From contig NZ_ML703269.1 in NCBI RefSeq assembly GCF_008520305.1, positions 186,001 to 250,000 of the forward strand: a stretch of 64,000 nt of DNA, written 5' to 3'. The translations under genes were made by a program, and so were the position numbers. Below the pieces are notes generated by a model. It made no database searches. It saw nothing but the letters and a program-made list of their open reading frames with translations, and was not told the origin of the DNA. Every line of letters begins with the position of its first letter. The first letter of the stretch is position 1. This document shows positions 48,090-58,483 of this stretch, in pieces. This DNA is from Mesorhizobium sp. SARCC-RB16n (GTDB taxonomy: Bacteria; Pseudomonadota; Alphaproteobacteria; Rhizobiales; Rhizobiaceae).

Positions 48090-49475
48090 GTGCCGTCAGT
48101 ACGTAAGTCACTTTTCACCGCCGTCATTGTTTCGGCGACCGCGCTATCCCCACTGGCTGCGTCGGCTGAAACTATCACCGGCGCGCTTGCAAAGGCCTAT
48201 CAGTACAATTCCTCGCTGAATGCATCGCGTGCCGGCGTGCGTGTGACCGACGAGAGCGTGGCCATCGCCAAGTCGGGCTGGCGCCCGACGGTTACGGGAT
48301 CGGCCAACATCGACTATACGAACACGCGCCAGGCAAATGGCGGCGGCAATTCGAAGCTGACAAGCGGCAGTTACGGCATTCAGATCAACCAGTCGCTGTT
48401 CGATGGCTTCCAGACGAGAAACAACGTGGCCGCGGCTGAATCCCAGGTCAAGGCGTCGGTCGAAAGCTTACGCAACACCGAAGAGAACACCCTGCTCAAT
48501 GCGGCTACCGCCTATATGGACGTGATTCGGGACCGGCAGATCGCCGCGCTGACCGAGCAGAACCTGCAGTTCCTGACCGAGCAGGCACGTGCCGCGCGCT
48601 CGCGCTTCGAAGTCGGCGAAGGCACACGTACCGATGTCGCGCAGGCCGATGCCTCACGTGCGTCCGCGGTGGCATCGCTGAGCTCGGCCCGCGCGCAGGC
48701 GCTGGCCAGCGCTGCTACCTATCATCAGGTCGTCGGTGACGAGCCTGGCAAGCTCAAGCCCGCCTCGCCATTGGGCCGGTTGCTGCCGTCGAGCCTCGAC
48801 GCGGCGATCGCCATCGGCTCGGCCGAACACCCGGCCATCCTTGCCACCCAGCATCTGGTCGACGCTGCGGCGTTCTCGGTGAAATCTTCGGAGGGCGCGC
48901 TGTTGCCGCAGCTGTCGGCCTCAGCCGGCGTTTCCGAAAATTATCGCAAGTCCATTCCCGACGTGACGGGTTCCAACGGCAATTCGACCTCGGCCAATAT
49001 CGGCGCGACGCTGACCATCCCGATCTATTCCGGCGGCCGGACCTCGGCCCTCGTGCGGCAGAACAAGGAATCGCTGGGTCAGGCGCGTATCCAAGTCGAT
49101 GTCAGTCGCGACCAGGTGCGTCAGGCCGTCGCGTCGGCATGGTCGCAATATACCGCCGCCCAACAAAGCGTTGCCGCCAACAGGCAAGTGATCGAAGCAG
49201 CACAACTGGCGCTGAATGGCGTCATCGAGGAACGCAATGTCGGCCAGCGCACGACGCTCGACGTGCTCAACGCGCAGGCCACCGTGATCACGGCCAAGAT
49301 CAACCAGGCCAATTCCGAACACGACGTGGTCGTGGCGAGCTATGCTATCTTGTCAGCGATCGGCCGCCTTTCAGCCGAACGGCTGGCGCTGCAAGTGACT
49401 AAGTATAGGCCCGAGGAGCACTACAACGCCGTCAAGGACAAGTGGATCGGTCTGCGCACGCCGGATGGCCGCTAG
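48090..49475 (+). CDS. tolC: TolC family outer membrane efflux protein
   Basis: A 461-residue outer-membrane channel. The signal peptide is VPSVRKSLFTAVIVSATALS to AASA. Two tandem OEP repeats follow, each with long coiled helices, and the barrel segment NIGATLTIPIYSGGRTSALV. It serves type I secretion and RND efflux. A frame start at 48009 exists, but the GTG at 48090 follows GAGGGA and puts the signal peptide at the N-terminus, so it was chosen. Confidence 0.92.
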   Translation: MPSVRKSLFTAVIVSATALSPLAASAETITGALAKAYQYNSSLNASRAGVRVTDESVAIAKSGWRPTVTGSANIDYTNTRQANGGGNSKLTSGSYGIQINQSLFDGFQTRNNVAAAESQVKASVESLRNTEENTLLNAATAYMDVIRDRQIAALTEQNLQFLTEQARAARSRFEVGEGTRTDVAQADASRASAVASLSSARAQALASAATYHQVVGDEPGKLKPASPLGRLLPSSLDAAIAIGSAEHPAILATQHLVDAAAFSVKSSEGALLPQLSASAGVSENYRKSIPDVTGSNGNSTSANIGATLTIPIYSGGRTSALVRQNKESLGQARIQVDVSRDQVRQAVASAWSQYTAAQQSVAANRQVIEAAQLALNGVIEERNVGQRTTLDVLNAQATVITAKINQANSEHDVVVASYAILSAIGRLSAERLALQVTKYRPEEHYNAVKDKWIGLRTPDGR

Positions 49476-49727
49476 GTCCTTCGTACGAACGGCGGTTCCG
49501 GGCTGGGCGGTTCGATCGGAAACGCCGGACTGCCGTTGTCCATTTGATTGCTGACGGGGACCGTCACACGGCTTTGGCGGAATCGCTCTAATCTGTTGAA
49601 ATCCCACATGTCCCCAGATTGGGGATTCTCGAGCGGCGATCCGTCGGTTACGCTGTCGCCATGATTCGAATCCGGCTTTTGCCGGAGCGGAAACCTGCAA
49701 CGGGTCACAAGGGCGGCGGATGTGACG

Positions 49728-50558
49728 ATGGCAACGGCAAGCAGCGCACAGCGCGAACCTTCCATGGAAGAGATACTGGCTTCCATCAGGAGGATTATCG
49801 AAGACAGCGACAACGGCCGCAAGCAGCCCGGCGAGACCGATGAGTTGCAGCAGGATCTGGAGCCTGCACCGAGTGCTGTTCCCGCCGCGGACATCGATGC
49901 GTTCCGCGCCGAACTGCATGCCGTCCCCGAGGTCAGGAAACCGGCCGCGACGGCGGAAGTCCAGGCGCCAGCCGTACAGCCGGCGATCGCACGCACGGAA
50001 GCGCCGCCGCGTGCCGATCCATCTGGGGGCAGGACGCCGACGACACTGGCCGAGGTCAGCGCCCGGATTGCCGCCGAGCCGATGCCTGCCGTCAGCCGCG
50101 ATGCGCCAGCGGCTCCAGCGGAGGTTGCGACAAGTGAAGCGATCGTCGCCGATTGGCGTCGCGAGATCGTGGCGGTTGGCGAGCAAGCCAAGGCGATGCC
50201 GGACCGGAGCATCCGCAAGCCAGTTGCAGAGCCGGAGGCGTCGGCGAGCCAAGCCGCGGCGGAACCCGCGATTGAGCAGCCTTCGTCAAGCGATGCTCCA
50301 ACGGCCCAGGCGCGCGCGGCAAACGAAGCGCAGGCGGTGCGTCCCGCGATTCTTTCCGAACATACCGGCCGTCAGGTTGCGGCCGCCTTCGGCGAACTGT
50401 CCGACGCCTTTGCAAGCCGCAGCAAGAAGACATTCGACGACATGGCCGAAGAAATGCTGCGGCCGATGCTGCAGGATTGGCTGGACAACAATCTGCCGAC
50501 GCTGGTCGAAAGGCTGGTGCGCGAAGAGATCGAGCGCGTGGCACGCGGGGCACAGTGA
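49728..50558 (+). CDS. popZ: Polar organizing protein PopZ (DUF2497)
   Basis: A 276-residue protein. A short N-terminal helix (EPSMEEILASIRRIIEDS) and a C-terminal oligomerisation block (MLRPMLQDWLDNNLPTLVER, then LVREEIERVARG) flank a long Pro/Ala/Glu-rich linker. This is the PopZ layout; PopZ forms polar hubs that anchor the chromosome and cell-cycle proteins. The ATG at 49728 was chosen; a GTG at 49722 is also possible. It sits between tolC and valS. Confidence 0.9.
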   Translation: MATASSAQREPSMEEILASIRRIIEDSDNGRKQPGETDELQQDLEPAPSAVPAADIDAFRAELHAVPEVRKPAATAEVQAPAVQPAIARTEAPPRADPSGGRTPTTLAEVSARIAAEPMPAVSRDAPAAPAEVATSEAIVADWRREIVAVGEQAKAMPDRSIRKPVAEPEASASQAAAEPAIEQPSSSDAPTAQARAANEAQAVRPAILSEHTGRQVAAAFGELSDAFASRSKKTFDDMAEEMLRPMLQDWLDNNLPTLVERLVREEIERVARGAQ

Positions 50559-50642
50559 GCCTGCCGGATCGCTGATTCGGCCGGTCTTCGGGCCAAGAGA
50601 AATTACCCTGTCAAAGCCATAAGCGACTGCTATCCTCGGTCG

Positions 50643-50984
50643 ATGGACCGAGAGTTGACGTACAGCTTCCGATTGCGGGCGATGGTTCCGATGCTGACCG
50701 ACGAAGAGTATCGGGAGGTTGTCGGTGACCCCGCAGCTCTATATTTTCAGGTCAAGAGGTTTGCGTCCAGGCACGGCCTATCGACTGAAATGAAGCATCC
50801 CGCCGCCGATCGCTATCGTGAGCGTACCGGAGTTGCACTTCACCACACTTTCTGGCTCTTACATGTCCGCCGGTCGGAGTACGGCCCAGACTGCCCTGCG
50901 TGCGGAAAGCCATACCGGACACCAAGGGCGAAGTTTTGCGCCGAATGCGGGGCATGGCCTCCCCATGGCATTCCGTTGAAATGA
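50643..50984 (+). CDS. Hypothetical protein with C-terminal zinc ribbon
   Basis: A 113-residue soluble protein ending in a two-knuckle zinc ribbon (CPACGKPYRTPRAKFCAECG). The N-terminal part is helical and unrecognised. GC content is somewhat lower than its neighbours. It interrupts the usual popZ-valS adjacency and may be a later insertion. Confidence 0.55.
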   Translation: MDRELTYSFRLRAMVPMLTDEEYREVVGDPAALYFQVKRFASRHGLSTEMKHPAADRYRERTGVALHHTFWLLHVRRSEYGPDCPACGKPYRTPRAKFCAECGAWPPHGIPLK

Positions 50985-51102
50985 CCATGATCGCGCCTAT
51001 CTGCTTGTGATAGCCCCCGGGCGGCCCTTGCGGTTGACTTGGCCAAGACCTTCCGATTTACACCGAACCAGCAAAATTCCCGACAGCGCGGACCGTTTTC
51101 CC

Positions 51103-53886
51103 ATGCTTGAAAAGACCTACGACGCCAAGACCGTCGAGCCGAAGATCGCCAAGGTGTGGGAGGAAGCCGATGCGTTTCGCGCCGGCGCCGGAGCGGAGGA
51201 GGGGGCGGAGGCCTTCACCATCGTCATCCCGCCGCCAAATGTCACCGGTTCGCTGCATATGGGCCATGCGCTCAACAACACGCTGCAGGACATTCTGGTT
51301 CGCTTCGAGCGCATGCGTGGCAAGAACGTCCTGTGGCAGCCCGGCATGGACCATGCCGGCATCGCCACGCAGATGGTGGTCGAGCGCCGGCTGATGGAAA
51401 AGCAGATCCATCGCCGCGATCTCACCCGCGAAGAATTCATCGAGAAAGTGTGGGAGTGGAAAGCCGAATCGGGCGGGTTGATCTTCAACCAGCTGAAGCG
51501 GCTCGGCGCTTCCGCCGACTGGTCGCGCGAACGCTTCACCATGGACGAGGGTCTGTCCAAGGCCGTGCTCGAAGTGTTCGTCACGCTCTACAAGGAAGGG
51601 CTGATCTACAAGGACAAGCGCCTTGTGAACTGGGACCCGAAACTGTTGACCGCGATCTCCGACCTCGAGGTCGAGCAGCAGGAGGTCAACGGCAATCTCT
51701 GGCATTTCCGCTATCCGATCGAAGGCGCGACCTTCGATCCGGAAAACCCGAAGACCTTCATCGTCGTGGCGACGACGCGCCCCGAGACGATGCTGGGCGA
51801 TACGGCTGTCGCGGTGCATCCCGACGACGAACGGTTCCAGCATCTCGTCGGCAAGAATGTCATCCTGCCGATCGTCGGGCGCAAGATACCGGTCGTGGCC
51901 GATGAGTATTCCGATCCGGAAAAGGGCTCGGGCGCCGTCAAGATCACGCCGGCGCATGACTTCAACGATTTCGAGGTCGGCAAGCGCCACAAGCTTCCGG
52001 CGATCAACATCCTGACCGTCGGGGCCGAGATAAACCTCAAGGACAATGAGGATTTCCTCGCCGGCCTTGAGGTGACGCCGGAGCGTCAGGCGGTGTGGGA
52101 CGGGCTCGACGGCTTCGACCGTTTCGTTGCGCGCAAGAAGATCGTCGAACTGATGGAGGCCGGCGGCTTCCTTGACAAGGTCGAGCCGCACCGCCACGCG
52201 GTGCCGCATGGCGATCGTGGCGGCGTGCCGATCGAGCCGTTCCTGACAGAGCAGTGGTATGCCAACGCGGCGGAGCTGGCCAAGCCGGCGATCGCCTCGG
52301 TGCGCGAGGGACGTACCAACTTCGTGCCGAAGAATTGGGAAAAAACCTATTTCGACTGGATGGAGAACATCCAGCCCTGGTGCATTTCACGTCAGCTGTG
52401 GTGGGGGCATCAGATCCCGGCCTGGTACGGGCCGGACGGGCGCGTCTTCGTCGAGAAGACAGAGGAAGAAGCGCTGAGCGCCGCCATCGAATATTATCTG
52501 GCCCTCGAAGGGCCTTGGAAGGCCTGGGTCGAGGACAAGCTCGAGAATTTTCAGCCGGGCGAGATCCTGACCCGCGACGAGGATGTGCTCGACACCTGGT
52601 TCTCGTCGGCGCTATGGCCGTTCTCGACGCTGGGCTGGCCGGACCAGACGCCGGAGCTGAAGACCTATTACCAGACCGACGTGCTGGTGACCGGCTTCGA
52701 CATCATCTTCTTCTGGGTTGCCCGCATGATGATGATGGGCCTGCACTTCATGGACGAGGAGCCGTTCCACACCGTCTATGTGCACGCGCTGGTGCGCGAC
52801 AAGAGCGGGCAGAAGATGTCGAAGTCGAAAGGCAACGTCATCGATCCGCTCGATCTCATCGACGAATATGGCGCCGACGCGCTGCGCTTCACCCTGACGG
52901 TGATGGCGGCGCAGGGGCGCGACGTGAAGCTCGACCCGGCGCGCATCGCCGGCTACCGCAATTTCGGCACCAAGCTGTGGAACGCGACGCGCTTTGCCGA
53001 GATGAACGAAGTAGCGCGCAATGACGATTTCTGGCTGAACGACGCCAAGCTGGCGGTCAATCGCTGGATCCTGACCGAGCTGACACGCGCCGCGCGCGAG
53101 GTCACGGACGGCATCACCTCGTATCGCTTCAACGAGGCGGCTGGAGCGGCCTACCGCTTCGTCTGGAACCTGTTCTGCGACTGGTATCTGGAACTGCTGA
53201 AGCCGGTGTTCATGGGCACGGACGAGGCCGCCAAGGCCGAAAGCCGCGCCTGCATCGCCTTCGTGCTAGACGAGATCTACAAGCTCCTGCATCCGATGAT
53301 GCCGTTCATGACCGAGGAGCTGTGGGCGCAGACGGCGGGCGAGGGCAAGGAACGCGACTCGCTGCTGTGCCATGCCGCATGGCCGTCGCCGGATTTCGAG
53401 GACGCTGAAGCGGCCGCCGACATCAACTGGCTGGTCGATCTCGTCTCCGGCATCCGCTCGGTACGCTCGGAGATGAACGTGCCACCGGCGGCCGTTGCGC
53501 CGCTGGTCGTGGTCGGCGCCAACGACGTGACGCGCGAACGGCTGATCCGCGAGGACTCCGCGATCAAGCGGCTGGCGCGGGTCGGCGACATCTCGCTCGC
53601 CGATGCGGCACCCAAGGGGTCGGCGCAGATCGTGCTCAACGAGGCGACGATCTGCCTGCCGCTTGGCAGCCTGATCGACCTCACCGCGGAGGCCGCACGG
53701 CTGCAGAAGGAACTGGTCAAGGCAACCGAGGAAATCGCGCGCCTGCACAAGAAGCTGTCCAACGAACGGTTCGTCGCCAGCGCGCCGGCCGAGATCGTCG
53801 AGGCCGAGCGCGAAAAGCTCGCCGAATATCGCGACGCGCAGGACAAGCTTTCGGTGGCGTTGACCAGGGTTCGTGACGCCGGCTGA
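51103..53886 (+). CDS. valS: Valyl-tRNA synthetase
   Basis: A 927-residue class I synthetase. Its HIGH motif is in PPPNVTGSLHMGHALNNTLQ, its KMSKS motif in GQKMSKSKGNVIDPLDLID, and it has an editing domain between them and a C-terminal coiled coil (AARLQKELVKATEEIARLHK). It charges tRNA-Val. The ATG at 51103 gives the expected N-terminus (LEKTYDAKTVEPKIAKVWEE). Confidence 0.98.
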   Translation: MLEKTYDAKTVEPKIAKVWEEADAFRAGAGAEEGAEAFTIVIPPPNVTGSLHMGHALNNTLQDILVRFERMRGKNVLWQPGMDHAGIATQMVVERRLMEKQIHRRDLTREEFIEKVWEWKAESGGLIFNQLKRLGASADWSRERFTMDEGLSKAVLEVFVTLYKEGLIYKDKRLVNWDPKLLTAISDLEVEQQEVNGNLWHFRYPIEGATFDPENPKTFIVVATTRPETMLGDTAVAVHPDDERFQHLVGKNVILPIVGRKIPVVADEYSDPEKGSGAVKITPAHDFNDFEVGKRHKLPAINILTVGAEINLKDNEDFLAGLEVTPERQAVWDGLDGFDRFVARKKIVELMEAGGFLDKVEPHRHAVPHGDRGGVPIEPFLTEQWYANAAELAKPAIASVREGRTNFVPKNWEKTYFDWMENIQPWCISRQLWWGHQIPAWYGPDGRVFVEKTEEEALSAAIEYYLALEGPWKAWVEDKLENFQPGEILTRDEDVLDTWFSSALWPFSTLGWPDQTPELKTYYQTDVLVTGFDIIFFWVARMMMMGLHFMDEEPFHTVYVHALVRDKSGQKMSKSKGNVIDPLDLIDEYGADALRFTLTVMAAQGRDVKLDPARIAGYRNFGTKLWNATRFAEMNEVARNDDFWLNDAKLAVNRWILTELTRAAREVTDGITSYRFNEAAGAAYRFVWNLFCDWYLELLKPVFMGTDEAAKAESRACIAFVLDEIYKLLHPMMPFMTEELWAQTAGEGKERDSLLCHAAWPSPDFEDAEAAADINWLVDLVSGIRSVRSEMNVPPAAVAPLVVVGANDVTRERLIREDSAIKRLARVGDISLADAAPKGSAQIVLNEATICLPLGSLIDLTAEAARLQKELVKATEEIARLHKKLSNERFVASAPAEIVEAEREKLAEYRDAQDKLSVALTRVRDAG

Positions 53887-54247
53887 AGAGCAGATTCGCC
53901 CAGGACGCCGGAGCGAATTCCCGCGCGTCACCTGCCTCGAAAATAGGCATTCCGTTGCGTTAATGTTGACGTAAACGGAAACTTTTAGCCCCATTGTTGC
54001 CATAATGTAACAATGGGGCCGACTTCCCTCAAAACTAGCTGTTTTTGGGCCTTTTGGGCCTGTTTTTTTCATTTTATCGGCTTGTTGGATGTTCGGCGGG
54101 CCATTTTAGGCCTTGTGGGACTCCTCCGCATTTTGACGAAAATGCGTTTGGCGAACATGTACATGTACGCCCCCGGAATTCGTTGTTGCGCCGTTAACCT
54201 GAATTGGTTCTAGCTTGATCCCACTAGTTATTTCGGGGAGGTCATCC
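53887..54247. other. Intergenic region between valS and the FadL-type gene
   Basis: About 360 bp without a supported gene. It holds a perfect 11-bp inverted repeat (GCCCCATTGTT at 53988-53998 and AACAATGGGGC at 54009-54019, 10-nt loop) and a TTGACGTAAACGG segment at 53966. GC is lower and there are short repeats (GGGCCTTTTGGGCC). It probably contains the FadL promoter and its regulatory sites. Confidence 0.6.
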
Positions 54248-55468
54248 ATGAACAATTTGCGCTTGAAAGCACTGCTGGGGGCAGGGTGCTTTTCGCTGGC
54301 TTTGATGGGCTCGGTTATCCATCCGGCACATGCCGGCGGTCTGGAGCGCGGCGGCTACGATATCGACCTGCTGTTCGATCCGGCGCCATTCACTACGGAA
54401 GCTGAAGCAACCTATGTGATGCCAGATCGCAAGTACGAGAATGCGCGTGGTCCCGGCGGAGCCAATCTCGGCTTGGGTACCTCAGCCGACGGTGCCGAGG
54501 GTTATTGGGTTCCGCGCATAGGTGCCAAGGTCCAAGTTGTGCAAGGCGTCGACTGCATGGTCGATTATTCGCAACCCTGGGGCGCGCACACGGCGCCGGG
54601 TATATGGAACGGAGCGTTCTCTAACATCGAAACCGATATCAAGAGCAATAACTACGCAGGTACCTGCTCCTACAAAATGGATGCCGGCAAGGGCCAGCTC
54701 CGCTTTATCGGCGGCTTGTTCTACCAGGATATCTCGGGCTTCAAGGAAAGCCTGGTGAATGCTTTTCCGGCACTCACGGGTCGTGTCGACCTGAAAACCA
54801 GCGGCTGGGGCTGGCGCGCGGGCATCGCTTACGAAATCCCTGACATCGCGTTGCGCGCAAGCCTGGTGTACAACTCGAAAGTCAAGCTCGACAATATCGA
54901 GGGAACGCTGGATCTCACAAGTATCGGCAGGGGCGTTACCCCCATCTACGGCTCAACGCAGTACATGCCTGATACCTTGGAGTTGAAACTTCAGTCAGGC
55001 ATCGCGCCCGGCTGGCTCGCTTTTGGCTCGGTCAAGTGGGTTAACTGGAGCCTGCTGCAAAGCGTTCCGATCTGCCCGGTGGGTTTCCCCGCTTCGTCAT
55101 GCTTCACCGGTTCGCCGGCTGCGGTGACTTCGCTCGATCTGATGTATCGTGACGGCTGGACCGTCACAGGCGGTCTCGGCCACAAGTTCAACGATGAGTG
55201 GAGTGCCGCCGGCCAGCTTTCGTGGGATCGTGGCACCTCGCATGGTTATGGTGCGCAGACTGATACATGGACGCTGGGCGGTGGCGTGGCCTATACGCCG
55301 TCGCCGAACGTCGAAATTCGTTTGGCGGGAGCGGTCGGCGTGTTGACCAGCGGTCACTCAGGAGAATTGGCCGGTGAAAACGGCTATATTGCCGGCGAGG
55401 ATGCCAGCTACGACTTCGGCAACGATCTGGTCACGGCGATTTCCGGCGGCATCAAGATCAAGTTCTAA
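54248..55468 (+). CDS. OmpP1/FadL family outer-membrane transporter
   Basis: A 406-residue outer-membrane protein. The signal peptide ends near HPAHAGG, the N-terminal hatch-like segment is GLERGGYDIDLLFDP, and the barrel ends in the phenylalanine tail SGGIKIKF. FadL porins import long-chain fatty acids or other hydrophobic compounds. The ATG at 54248 follows GGGGAGG. A terminator follows. Confidence 0.88.
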   Translation: MNNLRLKALLGAGCFSLALMGSVIHPAHAGGLERGGYDIDLLFDPAPFTTEAEATYVMPDRKYENARGPGGANLGLGTSADGAEGYWVPRIGAKVQVVQGVDCMVDYSQPWGAHTAPGIWNGAFSNIETDIKSNNYAGTCSYKMDAGKGQLRFIGGLFYQDISGFKESLVNAFPALTGRVDLKTSGWGWRAGIAYEIPDIALRASLVYNSKVKLDNIEGTLDLTSIGRGVTPIYGSTQYMPDTLELKLQSGIAPGWLAFGSVKWVNWSLLQSVPICPVGFPASSCFTGSPAAVTSLDLMYRDGWTVTGGLGHKFNDEWSAAGQLSWDRGTSHGYGAQTDTWTLGGGVAYTPSPNVEIRLAGAVGVLTSGHSGELAGENGYIAGEDASYDFGNDLVTAISGGIKIKF

Positions 55469-55486
55469 CCTCCTGAGAAAATTTGT

Positions 55487-55516
55487 AAAAGGCCGGGCGT
55501 TGTCCGGCCTTTTTTC
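55487..55516 (+). terminator. Intrinsic terminator after the FadL-type gene
   Basis: AAAAGGCCGG-GCGTTGT-CCGGCCTTTTTT: a perfect GC stem followed by six T, 19 bp after the stop codon. This is a classic rho-independent terminator. Confidence 0.9.
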
Positions 55517-55758
55517 ATTTGAGCTGACACGCCGGCACGTCTGCTATCCAAGCGGCGTTGCATATAAGCCGCACCTCGGCCGCATCGTGCGAATGTGACG
55601 TTTTGGCAACACTTTCTGAACAACCCCTGCGCTGAAAGTCAGGCCGAGGAAATTGCCCATTTCCCGCCATAAACCCGGCGCACCTCGAACTCGTCTCGGG
55701 ATACGCGCCAAAAGGCTCGGCGATGGGGCAGGCCGCACCGCCCGCGGCAAGGAAGAGA

Positions 55759-57483
55759 ATGGACGCCAAGGTCATCTCAAAGGCTAAGCTCCCTAGCCGC
55801 CATGTGACTGTCGGTCCGGCGCGTGCGCCGCACCGGTCCTATCTCTATGCCATGGGCCTGTCGGCGGCCGAGATCGCGCAGCCGCTGGTCGGCGTCGCGT
55901 CCTGCTGGAACGAAGCGGCACCCTGCAATATCTCGCTGATGCGCCAGGCGCAGGTGGTCAAGAAGGGCGTGGCAGCCGCCAACGGCACGCCGCGTGAATT
56001 CTGCACCATCACCGTCACCGACGGCATTGCCATGGGCCACCAGGGCATGAAGTCGTCGCTGGTGTCGCGCGAAGTCATCGCCGATTCGGTCGAACTCACC
56101 ATGCGTGGCCATTGCTATGATGCGCTGGTCGGTCTCGCCGGCTGCGACAAGTCGCTGCCCGGCATGATGATGGCCATGGTGCGGCTCAACGTGCCTTCGA
56201 TCTTCATCTATGGCGGCTCGATCCTGCCGGGCAGCTATCGCGGCCGCCAGATCACCGTACAGGATGTGTTCGAGGCGGTCGGCCAGCACTCGGTCGGCAC
56301 GATCGATGATTCCGAACTGCTCGAAATCGAGCAGGCCGCCTGTCCGTCGGCCGGTTCTTGCGGCGCCCAGTTCACCGCCAACACCATGGCTACCGTCGCG
56401 GAGGCAATCGGTCTCGCGCTGCCCTATTCCTGCGGCGCACCGGCGCCCTACGAAATGCGCGACCGCTTCAATTTCGCCTCGGGCGAAAAGGTCATGGAGC
56501 TGATCGCCAAAAACATCCGGCCGCGCGACATCGTCACCCTGAAGGCGCTGGAAAATGCGGCGACGGTGGTCTCGGCCACCGGCGGCTCGACCAATGCGGC
56601 GCTGCATCTGCCGGCGATCGCGCATGAGGCGGGAATCAAGTTCGACCTTTTCGACGTGGCGAAAATCTTCGAGAAGACGCCTTACATCGCCGATCTCAAG
56701 CCAGGCGGCAAATATGTCGCCAAGGACATGTTCGAGGCTGGCGGCATTCCGCTGCTGATGAAGACGCTGCTCGACCACGGCTATCTGCATGGCGATTGCC
56801 TGACGGTCACTGGCCGTACTTTGGCCGAAAATATGGAGCACGTTGCCTGGAATGAACACCAGGATGTGGTCCGCCCGGCCGACAGACCAATTACCCAAAC
56901 CGGCGGTGTCGTGGGCTTGAAGGGAAACCTTGCCCCCGAAGGCGCGATTGTGAAGGTCGCGGGCATGGCGGAGTTGAAATTCTCCGGCCCGGCGCGCTGT
57001 TTCGATTCGGAAGAGGAATGTTTTGAGGCGGTGACGAACCGCGCCTACCGGGAAGGCGAGGTTCTGGTCATCCGCTATGAAGGACCACGCGGCGGTCCTG
57101 GCATGCGCGAGATGCTGTCGACGACGGCGGCGCTCTACGGCCAGGGCATGGGCAGCAAGGTGGCGCTGATCACCGACGGCCGTTTCTCCGGCGCGACGCG
57201 CGGCTTCTGCATCGGCCATGTCGGCCCGGAAGCGGCGGTTGGCGGCCCGATCGGTCTCATCAGGGATGGCGACGTGATCTCGATCGACGCGGTGAACGGC
57301 ACGATCGAAGTGGCGCTGTCCGAGGCCGAACTGGCGGCACGGGCGAAGACATGGAAGGCGCGCACGACCGACTATCAGTCGGGCGCGATATGGAAATACG
57401 CACAGACGGTAGGGTCTGCCAGGGATGGCGCGGTCACTCATCCGGGCGGTGCGAAAGAAACACACTGCTATGCGGATATCTGA
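55759..57483 (+). CDS. ilvD: Dihydroxy-acid dehydratase
   Basis: A 574-residue IlvD/Edd protein. Cluster and active-site cysteines are seen in [24 protein letters not shown] and [16 protein letters not shown], followed by [20 protein letters not shown] and [10 protein letters not shown]. It dehydrates dihydroxy acids in valine and isoleucine synthesis. The ATG at 55759 follows AAGGAAGAG. Confidence 0.94.
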   Translation: MDAKVISKAKLPSRHVTVGPARAPHRSYLYAMGLSAAEIAQPLVGVASCWNEAAPCNISLMRQAQVVKKGVAAANGTPREFCTITVTDGIAMGHQGMKSSLVSREVIADSVELTMRGHCYDALVGLAGCDKSLPGMMMAMVRLNVPSIFIYGGSILPGSYRGRQITVQDVFEAVGQHSVGTIDDSELLEIEQAACPSAGSCGAQFTANTMATVAEAIGLALPYSCGAPAPYEMRDRFNFASGEKVMELIAKNIRPRDIVTLKALENAATVVSATGGSTNAALHLPAIAHEAGIKFDLFDVAKIFEKTPYIADLKPGGKYVAKDMFEAGGIPLLMKTLLDHGYLHGDCLTVTGRTLAENMEHVAWNEHQDVVRPADRPITQTGGVVGLKGNLAPEGAIVKVAGMAELKFSGPARCFDSEEECFEAVTNRAYREGEVLVIRYEGPRGGPGMREMLSTTAALYGQGMGSKVALITDGRFSGATRGFCIGHVGPEAAVGGPIGLIRDGDVISIDAVNGTIEVALSEAELAARAKTWKARTTDYQSGAIWKYAQTVGSARDGAVTHPGGAKETHCYADI

Positions 57484-58318
57484 GTTGTTGAAGTCAACAC
57501 CAGAGTTGTTGAGGTCATCTGTCCTTTCGGCACTGGTCGCGGTTGCGATCTTTGGCGCCGTGGGCCAGGCCATGGCCTTCGACGACAAGGTGTTCGACGA
57601 CAAGACCGGCGTGAAGCCGCAGTCGAGCCCGTGGGCGGTGTTTCAGTTCGGGTTCTCCGCCTACAAGAACGGCCACAAGGAACAGGCCGCCGAGGCCTAT
57701 AAATACGCCGCCGAAAACGGCCAGATCGGCGCCACCTGGAAGCTTGCCCGCATGTATGCCGAAGGCGACGGCGTGGCCCGCGACGATTATGAGGCGTTCA
57801 AGTTCTTCTCGGAGATCGTTGACCAGGATGTCGAGCCCGGCTCCCCGGAAGAAAGCTACGTCTCCGACGCGCTGGTGGCGCTGGGCGACTATCTGCGCAA
57901 GGGCATTCCCGGCAGCCCGGTCACCGAGAACGAGGTGGCGGCACAGGAATACTACATGCGCGCCGCCGCCAATTACCGCAATCCGAACGCCCAGTTCGAG
58001 ATGGGCCAGATGTTCCTGAAGGGGGAGGGCGGCGTGAAGGCCAGCGTCAAGCAGGCCGGACGCTGGTTCCAGCTCGCCGCCGAGAAGGGCCATGCCGGCG
58101 CGCAGGCGACGTTGGGACACCTGTTGTTCCAGAGCGGCAAGATCGTGCGCGGCCTGGCGATGATGACCGCGGCGCTCGAGCGTGCGTCGCCGGCTGATCA
58201 GCCCTGGATCCGCGGCATGCAGGAAGAGGCCTTCGCCGCCGCCGGCGAAGCCGACCGGCGCACCGCGATCTCGCTGGCGGATGATATCCTGACCAAGGGC
58301 AACAACACCGATCAGTAG
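57470..58318 (+). CDS. exoR: Exopolysaccharide negative regulator ExoR (Sel1 repeats)
   Basis: A 282-residue periplasmic protein. The signal peptide runs from [20 protein letters not shown] to AVGQAMA, then Sel1-type repeats ([50 protein letters not shown]). In Sinorhizobium, ExoR represses the ExoS-ChvI system that controls succinoglycan and symbiosis. The start overlaps the ilvD stop by 14 bp, suggesting coupled expression, which is unusual for such a regulator. Confidence 0.9.
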   Translation: MRISELLKSTPELLRSSVLSALVAVAIFGAVGQAMAFDDKVFDDKTGVKPQSSPWAVFQFGFSAYKNGHKEQAAEAYKYAAENGQIGATWKLARMYAEGDGVARDDYEAFKFFSEIVDQDVEPGSPEESYVSDALVALGDYLRKGIPGSPVTENEVAAQEYYMRAAANYRNPNAQFEMGQMFLKGEGGVKASVKQAGRWFQLAAEKGHAGAQATLGHLLFQSGKIVRGLAMMTAALERASPADQPWIRGMQEEAFAAAGEADRRTAISLADDILTKGNNTDQ

Positions 58319-58483
58319 GCTCTTCTGCCCGTCGCCATACGGGGAGTTGAGGAGCGGTCCGTGTAGCGGACGAAAAGCCAATTGGTTTGCTTTTCGGGCG
58401 ACGAACGCCGAAAGGGCGATGACGGACAACGCCGGCCTATCGAGGCTCGCCTCAGTCTGAAGACGAGGCAATCCAGAAGAAAA

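Noticed and set aside
54013-54213. 66-residue open frame between valS and the FadL gene
   Set aside because: No ribosome site; hydrophobic Phe-rich start arises from T-rich non-coding sequence.
55777-57603. 608-residue open frame antisense to ilvD
   Set aside because: Antisense to a gene with full IlvD motifs; no domain, no ribosome site.
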